Origin: Thalassobius sp965218685
GTDB taxonomy: Bacteria; Pseudomonadota; Alphaproteobacteria; Rhodobacterales; Rhodobacteraceae
Length of the DNA: 64,000 nt
Direction of reading: 5' to 3'
NCBI RefSeq assembly: GCF_965218685.1
Contig: NZ_OZ244657.1
Coordinates: forward strand, 434,001 to 498,000
In this document: positions 58,468 to 64,000 of the stretch, in pieces
Numbering within the stretch: the first letter of the stretch is position 1
Layout of the letters: every line of letters starts with the position of its first letter
Made by a program: the position numbers and the translations under genes
The notes under the pieces: generated by a model
What the model was told of the DNA's origin: nothing
What the model saw: the letters and a program-made list of their open reading frames with translations, nothing else
Databases searched by the model: none

Positions 58468-59619
58468 TCACCCAAGTTTCAGGCTCAGCTTGTCCAGCAG
58501 CTCAAGGCATTCGGCCAGTTGGTCCAGCGCGATAAACTCGTCGGCCTTGTGCGCTTGTGCTATCGAGCCGGGACCGCAAACCACCACGTCCATCCCCAGC
58601 GATTGAAACAGGCCGGCCTCGGTGCCGAAGGCCACCAGATCAGCGCGGTTCGCGCCGGTCAGCTGCATCAGCAACCTGCGTGCCTCGTTGCTGTCTTCGG
58701 GCGTCAGGCCGACGACCTCGCCTATTACCTCGGTTTCGATCTGCGCCTGCGGGAACACCCGGCGCATCGCGGGCAGAAGCTCGTCCTGGCAAAAGACATG
58801 CAGGGCCTTTTTGACAAAGCTCGCGTCACTATCCTGCACGGGGCGCATTTCCCAATCGACCTGCGCTTTGGGGGCAATGATGTTGTGAACGCTGCCGCCA
58901 TGTAGCGCGCCCACATTGACCGTGGTCCATGGCGGTTGAAACCTGGAATTGGGCGGTGCCATGGTGGTCAGCTGGGTCTTCAGTTCCAGCAAGCGCGAAG
59001 TGAAGCGCACCGCGTATTCCACCGCGTTCACACCCTGATCGGGGGCCGAGCCGTGCCCTTCGAGGCCCTGAAAATGCGTGCTGTATTCGTAGCACCCCTT
59101 GTGGCCCTCGATGATCCGCATCTCGGTCGGCTCGCCAATGATCGCCAAGCGCGGAGAGATGTCACGTTGCTTCAGTGCCTGCACCAGATGGGCGGCCCCG
59201 GCGCAGCCCGTTTCTTCGTCATAGGTGAAGGCAAAATGCACCGGCCTGTCCGATACCCGCCGGGCGAACACGGGGGCCATGGCGATCGCGGCCGCGATAA
59301 ACCCTTTCATGTCACAGGTACCCCGGCCGTAAAGGCGCCCGTCCCGCTCGTCCAGCATGAACGGATCCGAGCGCCACTCTTGATCAGTGACAGGGACAAC
59401 GTCGCTATGACCGGACAGAACGATGCCTCCGTCCACCTTTGGCCCCAATGTTGCGAACAGGTTGGCCTTCTGGCCGGTGTCATCGGCCAGAACCTCGACC
59501 TCGGCACCGCAATCCTGCAAATAGCTCGCCAGATAGGCGATCATCTCAAGATTGCTATCGGCCGAGACCGTCGGAAAGGCGATCAGGTCAGACAGGATGC
59601 GTTTTGTCTGCTCCAGCAT
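58468..59619 (-). CDS. argE: M20-family deacetylase (acetylornithine deacetylase-like)
   Basis: A 383-residue zinc hydrolase. SGHSDVVPVTDQEWRSDPF holds the first metal His and Asp, GRGTCDMKGFIAA the second Asp, and FTYDEETGCAGA the catalytic Glu pair; the EPTEMRIIEGHKGCYEY segment starts the dimerisation domain. It is annotated ArgE by similarity. Its neighbours (M24 hydrolase, class III aminotransferase) suggest it may rather deacetylate an N-acetylated diamino acid in a catabolic set. Confidence 0.85.
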   Translation of the reverse strand: MLEQTKRILSDLIAFPTVSADSNLEMIAYLASYLQDCGAEVEVLADDTGQKANLFATLGPKVDGGIVLSGHSDVVPVTDQEWRSDPFMLDERDGRLYGRGTCDMKGFIAAAIAMAPVFARRVSDRPVHFAFTYDEETGCAGAAHLVQALKQRDISPRLAIIGEPTEMRIIEGHKGCYEYSTHFQGLEGHGSAPDQGVNAVEYAVRFTSRLLELKTQLTTMAPPNSRFQPPWTTVNVGALHGGSVHNIIAPKAQVDWEMRPVQDSDASFVKKALHVFCQDELLPAMRRVFPQAQIETEVIGEVVGLTPEDSNEARRLLMQLTGANRADLVAFGTEAGLFQSLGMDVVVCGPGSIAQAHKADEFIALDQLAECLELLDKLSLKLG

Positions 59620-59622
59620 GGG

Positions 59623-60807
59623 TTATCCTTTGACGAACAGTTTACGCTCGAACTCACACAAGAGCTGGGCGGGGCCATCTTCGCGGATCAGGATGGTCTC
59701 GGTCGTTTCCAGCCCCCAGCTGTCCATCCACAGCGCCGGCATGAAGTGAAAGACCATGCCGGGCTGCAGCACCGTTTCATCCTCGGCCCGGATAGACGCG
59801 GTTCGCTCGCCCCAATCCGGGGGATAGCTAAGGCCCACGGGATAGCCCATCCGCCCCGACCTTTCGATGCCGTACCTGGCCAGAACCGCCATGAAGGCAT
59901 TGGCTATGTCGCAGGTGCGATTGCCGGCGCGGGCAGCGTTTAGACCAGCCTCGATCCCCTCAAGCTGCGCGGTTTCGGCGCGCAGCATGTCGTCGCCGGG
60001 CGTGCCCAGAAACACCGTCCGGCAAATGGGCGCGTGATAGCGGCGGTAGCAGCCTGACAACTCGAAAAAGGTCGCCTCGCCCTTGCGCATGGGGGTGCCA
60101 TCCCACGTCAAATGCGCCGCAGTCGCGTCCAGCCCCGAGGGGGTCAATGGCACAATCGCAGGGTAATCCCCCCAATCGTCGCCCACCCCCTCGATCCCGG
60201 CTTTCATGATATCAGCCACCAGATCATTTTTTCGCACGCCGGGCACCGCGCGTTCGATCGCGGTTTGCATGACCTTTTCGCTGATGCCCGCAGCCTTTCG
60301 GATAAAGCCCAGCTCTTCGTCCGATTTTACCAGACGCTGCCAGTTCACAAGGGCTGTCGCATCAACCAGCCTTGCGTCCGGCAATTCTTCGCAAAGAACA
60401 GAATGAGCTTTGGCGGAGTAATAGTAGTTCTCCATTTCCACACCGATCCGCGATGCGCCAAGGCCCCGCTGCTTCAGTTGCTGCGCCAGGTCCTGCATCG
60501 GGTGGATCTCGGTGGACTGCACGAACTGGTCGCCATACCCAAGGATGTTAGCGTGATCCATCCAGCAGGTGCGGCGTCCGCCCATCATGTCCATGTGGCG
60601 GCCCCACCAAATCGGTTCGCCCTCTTTGGTCACGATCACGCCCTGATGGACATAAAAAGACCAACCGTCATAGCCCGTCAGCCACGCCTGGTTCGAAGGG
60701 TCGGTGACGAAAAGGGCATCCAGCCCGGCCTTTTCCATCGCTGCCCGCGTCTTGGACAGGCGGCGCTGGTATTCGGCTGAACTGAACGGAGCTTTGGTCT
60801 TTGTCAT
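59623..60807 (-). CDS. M24-family hydrolase, ectoine hydrolase (DoeA/EutD)-like
   Basis: A 394-residue pita-bread-fold protein. The N-terminal creatinase domain has FSSAEYQRRLSKTRAAMEKAGLDALFVTDPSNQAWLTGYDGWSFYVHQ; the C-terminal M24 domain has WDGTPMRKGEATFFELSGCYRRYHAPICRTV. The opening is close, from memory, to DoeA, which opens the ectoine ring. It lies 3 bp from the M20 deacetylase gene and 12 bp from an aminotransferase, like the hydrolase-deacetylase-transaminase steps of ectoine breakdown. Another amide substrate is possible. Confidence 0.75.
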   Translation of the reverse strand: MTKTKAPFSSAEYQRRLSKTRAAMEKAGLDALFVTDPSNQAWLTGYDGWSFYVHQGVIVTKEGEPIWWGRHMDMMGGRRTCWMDHANILGYGDQFVQSTEIHPMQDLAQQLKQRGLGASRIGVEMENYYYSAKAHSVLCEELPDARLVDATALVNWQRLVKSDEELGFIRKAAGISEKVMQTAIERAVPGVRKNDLVADIMKAGIEGVGDDWGDYPAIVPLTPSGLDATAAHLTWDGTPMRKGEATFFELSGCYRRYHAPICRTVFLGTPGDDMLRAETAQLEGIEAGLNAARAGNRTCDIANAFMAVLARYGIERSGRMGYPVGLSYPPDWGERTASIRAEDETVLQPGMVFHFMPALWMDSWGLETTETILIREDGPAQLLCEFERKLFVKG

Positions 60808-60819
60808 CTGTCGCCCTCC

Positions 60820-61524
60820 TTAAGGCAAAACGGCCTGAACGGCGCGCAGGGTGGCAGCGACCACTCGGTCGGCCTCGGCCTTGGTCAGACAGAAAGGCGG
60901 AGCGAACCCAAGGATGTCCCCCTGTGGCATGGCGCGCCCGATGACGCTGTCCTGCTCTAACAATTTGGCGGCAATCTGCGGTCCGATCTTCTCGCCCGCA
61001 TCAAAGAAGGTGCGGCTGTCCTTGTCGGCCACGAATTCCACCGCGCTCAGCATTCCCTCACCGCGGATGTCGCCGACATTGGGGTGGTCGGACAGGGCCT
61101 GGGCCATGGTTTGGTTCAGATAGGCCCCCACCGAGCCCGCGTTTTCCACCAGGTTCAGATCGTCCAGCAGCTTTAGATTGGCGACCCCCGCCGCCGCGCC
61201 GATCGGATGGGCGGAATAGGTCCAGCCGTGGCCGATAGGGCCGTTTTCGTCCGTTCCGCGTTCAAGTACCGCCCACATCTTGTCCGACACGATCGAGCCT
61301 GACAAAGGCGCATAGGCCGAGGTCAGCCCCTTGGCGATGGTGATCAAATCCGGCCGCATCCCATAGTGATCCGAGCCGAACATCGAGCCCAAACGGCCAA
61401 ACCCCGTGACCACTTCGTCCGCGACCAACAGGATATCATGTTTTTCCAGAACGGCCTGAATAGCGGGCCAATATCCCGCGGGTGGCGGCACGATGCCCCC
61501 GGTGCCCAGAACCGGTTCGCCGAC
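60820..61524 (-). pseudogene. Class III aminotransferase, 5' half lost at the IS junction
   Basis: The surviving 235 residues are the C-terminal half of a class III aminotransferase. Reading toward the stop, it starts VGEPVLGTGGIVPPPAGYWPAIQ directly at the IS border, then LVADEVVTGFGRLGSMFG and IAKGLTSAYAPLSG, the Schiff-base Lys region. About 220 residues, including the N-terminal PLP and substrate segments, are missing, so the product cannot work even if a start at 61491 were used. It belonged to the M24/M20 operon. Confidence 0.9.
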
Positions 61525-61560
61525 TGTACGTCGTCAGGGTTTTTGGAGCCAAAGCGGGCC
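61525..61560 (+). repeat. IS left inverted repeat
   Basis: This end carries CGTCGTCAGG, then TTTTTGGAGCCAAAGCGGGCC; it pairs imperfectly with the right end after a four-base offset. Confidence 0.75.
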
Positions 61561-61598
61561 TAAACTGAGTGAGAGTTTGGCTCATCTGGTTGGTTTGA

Positions 61599-62579
61599 TT
61601 ATGCGGCGTGTTTTCTGTGATGCAAGCGTCGCGCTTCGAGCGTGTTTCGTTTGATCCTTTCTCTTTGGTTTAGAATGGCTTGTGAGCGCCCGAAGTAGAC
61701 GTCGGACGGCGTGACGTTGTTCAGGCTCTCATGGTAGCGCTGATGGTTGTAGTGATCGACGAAGGCACCGATCTGGGTTTCGAGATCGCCGGGCAAGAAG
61801 TAATTTTCCAGCAGGATGCGGTTCTTCAGGGTTTGATGCCAGCGCTCAATCTTGCCTTGGGTTTGGGGGTGATACGGCGCACCGCGAGAATGCTTCATTC
61901 CCTTGTCCTGCAGCCATTCGGCCAAATCGCCAGAGACGTAGCTGGAGCCGTTGTCACTCAGCAGTCGTGGCTTGTGAACGACGTGGACCTGATCGCAACC
62001 CGAAGCCTGTAACGCCAGGTCCAGCGTGTCCGTCACATCTTCCGTCCTCATATTGGTGCAAAGCTTCCACGAGATGATGTAACGGCTGTAGTCGTCCAGG
62101 ATCGTGCTGAGATAGAACCAGCCCCAGCCCAGAACTTTCAGGTAAGTGAAGTCCGTCTGCCAAAGTTGGTTGATGGCGGTGGTTTTGTCTTTGAACTCGC
62201 TTGTAGCCTTGAGCACGATGAAGGCCGGGCTGGTGATCAGATCATGCGCCTTCAGTACGCGATAAACCGAAGCCTCTGATACAAAGTAGCTTTCTGTATC
62301 CGTGAACGTCACCGCCAGCTCTCGCGGCGAGAGCTCTGTTTCCTTCAGCGCCAGCTTGACGACCTTGTGCCGCACTTCGTCCGGGATGCGGTTCCAGACA
62401 TGCTTTGGCTTGGGAGATTGGTCCGCAAGACCGGCTTCGCCGCGTTGCAGGTATCGGTCGTACCAGCGGTAGAACGTTGTGCGCGGAATGCCGAGCTTGG
62501 CCAGTGTCTGACGTGCTGACAGGTGGCTTTCTTCGACCAGCCTGATGATCTCCAGTTTCTCAGATGCGGGATACCTCAT
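61599..62579 (-). CDS. IS3-family transposase OrfB
   Basis: A 326-residue integrase-core protein. The DDE triad is intact: Asp143 (QTDFTYLKV), Asp209 (LLSDNGSSY) and Glu245 (QTQGKIERWHQT), with the canonical 35 residues between the second Asp and Glu. An N-terminal helix-turn-helix (residues 1-50: SARQTLAKLGIPRTTFYRWYD) precedes it. The ATG overlaps the OrfA stop (ATGA), so coupling replaces the usual frameshift. It looks active. Confidence 0.95.
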   Translation of the reverse strand: MRYPASEKLEIIRLVEESHLSARQTLAKLGIPRTTFYRWYDRYLQRGEAGLADQSPKPKHVWNRIPDEVRHKVVKLALKETELSPRELAVTFTDTESYFVSEASVYRVLKAHDLITSPAFIVLKATSEFKDKTTAINQLWQTDFTYLKVLGWGWFYLSTILDDYSRYIISWKLCTNMRTEDVTDTLDLALQASGCDQVHVVHKPRLLSDNGSSYVSGDLAEWLQDKGMKHSRGAPYHPQTQGKIERWHQTLKNRILLENYFLPGDLETQIGAFVDHYNHQRYHESLNNVTPSDVYFGRSQAILNQRERIKRNTLEARRLHHRKHAA

Positions 62580-62941
62580 TCGTGGTCGCCCCCATCGCCT
62601 GTCATGCTTTTTTTGAGAAGGCGCAATTCCAGCGTTTGCTCAGCCACGACCTCCTTCAGGTCACGGGCCTCACGGCGCAGATCTTTGACTTCGTCACTCG
62701 TCGCTGCTCGCGCTGTATCGCCCGCCAGCCGCTTCTTTCCTGCCTCCATGAAGTCCTTAGACCATTTGTAGTAAACCCCTTGGGAAATCCCCTCACGGCG
62801 GCACAGCTCTGCAATGCTGTCCTCGCCACGCAGACCGTCCAAGACGATCCTGATCTTCTCCTCGGAGGAATACTGTTTACGCGTGGCGCGTTTGATGTCT
62901 TTGACGATCTTCTCGCCCGGGCTCTTGGTTGTCTTTCTCAT
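62576..62941 (-). CDS. IS3-family transposase OrfA
   Basis: A 121-residue HTH protein that binds IS ends: RKQYSSEEKIRIVLDGLRGEDSIAELCRREGISQGVYYKWSKDFMEAGKKRL, then a leucine-rich coiled coil (LRREARDLKEVVAEQTLELRLLKK). The start is the ATG at 62941 with GAGGAG six bases upstream; the frame extends to 62989. Confidence 0.93.
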   Translation of the reverse strand: MRKTTKSPGEKIVKDIKRATRKQYSSEEKIRIVLDGLRGEDSIAELCRREGISQGVYYKWSKDFMEAGKKRLAGDTARAATSDEVKDLRREARDLKEVVAEQTLELRLLKKSMTGDGGDHE

Positions 62942-62982
62942 CTTCAACTCCTCAGTGGTGACGATGCGCCAGAAACACTCTC

Positions 62983-63023
62983 TTATCAAATTGCCCTATT
63001 TGGCCCCATAAGCGCTGACGTCA
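62983..63023 (-). repeat. IS right inverted repeat
   Basis: On the minus strand this end reads TGACGTCAGCGCTTATGGGG, continuing with CCAAATAGGGC. It supplies the TGA that closes the truncated decarboxylase gene. Confidence 0.75.
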
Positions 63024-63401
63024 GACATCCAGCAGGTTCACCGCCCCCACGACCGACGTTAGCAGCGTGTGAACAGGATCAATCTGGTACTTCGGCGGAG
63101 ACGCCGGGCAAGCCAGATTGTAAATGCGGTCGATCCTTCCGGAAATGCTGAACGGTTCAACGATGTCATGTTCGAAGAACCTGAAACTCGGGTTCGACAT
63201 CAAGGCCGAAATATTCTCGTACCGCCCGGTTTCCAGATTATCGACACAAATGACGCGATCCCCTGCGTCCAACAAACGCCGGCTTAAGTTTGATCCAATA
63301 AAGCCGGCACCTCCTGTGATCAGAACCACACGCGCGAATGCATTCGCGGTCTGATCTGCCGCTTCGAAGCGAGGGTCAAAACCCTTAATACTTTTCCCCA
63401 C
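63021..63401 (-). pseudogene. uxs: UDP-glucuronate decarboxylase-type epimerase, 3' part lost at the IS junction
   Basis: The first 126 codons of a short-chain dehydrogenase/epimerase: RVVLITGGAGFIGSNLSRRLLDAG is the NAD-binding motif, and VICVDNLETGRYENISAL plus IYNLACPASPPKYQIDPVHTLLTSVVGAVNLLDV matches UDP-glucuronate decarboxylase (ACPASP is a hallmark). Codon 127 is a TGA that is the first codon of the IS. About 200 residues, including the catalytic Y-x-x-x-K, are gone. The start is a GTG at 63401 with AGGGAG eight bases upstream. Confidence 0.9.

Positions 63402-64000
<599 letters not shown>

Larger units (their letters stand above)
61525..63023 (-). mobile_element. Complete IS3-family insertion sequence (1499 bp)
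   Basis: The element begins TGTACG and ends TGACGTCA, with imperfect inverted ends that share GTCAG, TTxTGGxGCCAAA and GGGC. It encodes OrfA and OrfB with a 4-bp overlap on the minus strand. It is flanked by GAC on both sides (61522-61524 and 63024-63026), which could be a 3-bp target duplication or chance. The genes on the two sides are different and both truncated, so the IS is at a deletion or rearrangement junction. Confidence 0.9.

Overview
The window is a high-GC alphaproteobacterial chromosome segment. Its gene order and proteins point to the Roseobacter group (Rhodobacteraceae, Ruegeria-like): acpS-lepB-rnc-era, a split b/b' ATP synthase F0 operon, MipZ, ffh-rpsP-rimM-trmD-rplS-rpmE, and an fmt gene next to two deformylase-type genes. 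The genus is inferred from memory of such neighbourhoods, not from a search. Most of the window is core genome with very short gaps and many 4-bp start/stop overlaps.

Layout. Positions 1-10.0 kb: a partial endonuclease/phosphatase-family gene, then a long minus-strand run (folK, rpoZ, rsh, DUF2062, pdxJ, two small unknowns, acpS, lepB, rnc, a DMT exporter, era). 10.1-16.9 kb: NYN protein, small cytochrome c, the coupled run ispH/DUF3429/methyltransferase/rnhA/UPF0126, then minus-strand fmt, a degenerate deformylase and def. 17.1-23.6 kb: PatB-type lyase, glutathionyl-hydroquinone reductase, two cobalamin genes, MltB-type transglycosylase, MOSC protein. 23.6-31 kb: smc, GNAT, lipoprotein, ten-helix membrane protein, fasciclin protein, FadR-type regulator. 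31-33.6 kb: atpI-B-E-F'-F. 33.8-37 kb: ArsR regulator, DMT exporter, divergent lysR/azoR, a small Ala-rich secreted protein. 37.3-45.4 kb: ffh, three tandem GNATs, chorismate mutase, rpsP, dienelactone hydrolase, rimM, trmD, rplS, rpmE.

45.6-57.3 kb is more metabolic. mipZ is followed by a MarR regulator divergent from a homogentisate operon (hmgA, fahA, an unusual metallo-beta-lactamase-fold protein, an FAD monooxygenase and its DUF2783 partner). Next come a group II PLP decarboxylase with an HpcH/HpaI aldolase, and then a class III PLP enzyme overlapping an APH-type kinase. Kinase plus class III PLP enzyme resembles the pairs that phosphorylate an amino alcohol and eliminate phosphate and ammonia.

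57.3-64 kb: tRNA-Glu(UUC), a PagL-type lipid A deacylase, DUF779, and a catabolic set (M20 deacetylase, M24 hydrolase, class III aminotransferase). The last gene is cut by a complete 1.5-kb IS3-family element. On the other side of the element lies the 5' end of an unrelated gene, UDP-glucuronate decarboxylase, so the IS marks a deletion or rearrangement breakpoint. The window ends in the first codons of galU.

Most notable points: a deformylase paralogue that has lost its metal-binding Cys and catalytic Glu; six 15-bp tandem repeats encoding an extra N-terminus on TrmD; an MBL-fold protein lacking the Asp-His half of its metal motif; the kinase/phospholyase-like pair; the IS breakpoint; and several clear dyad operators next to regulator genes. 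I saw no CRISPR array, rRNA or prophage.
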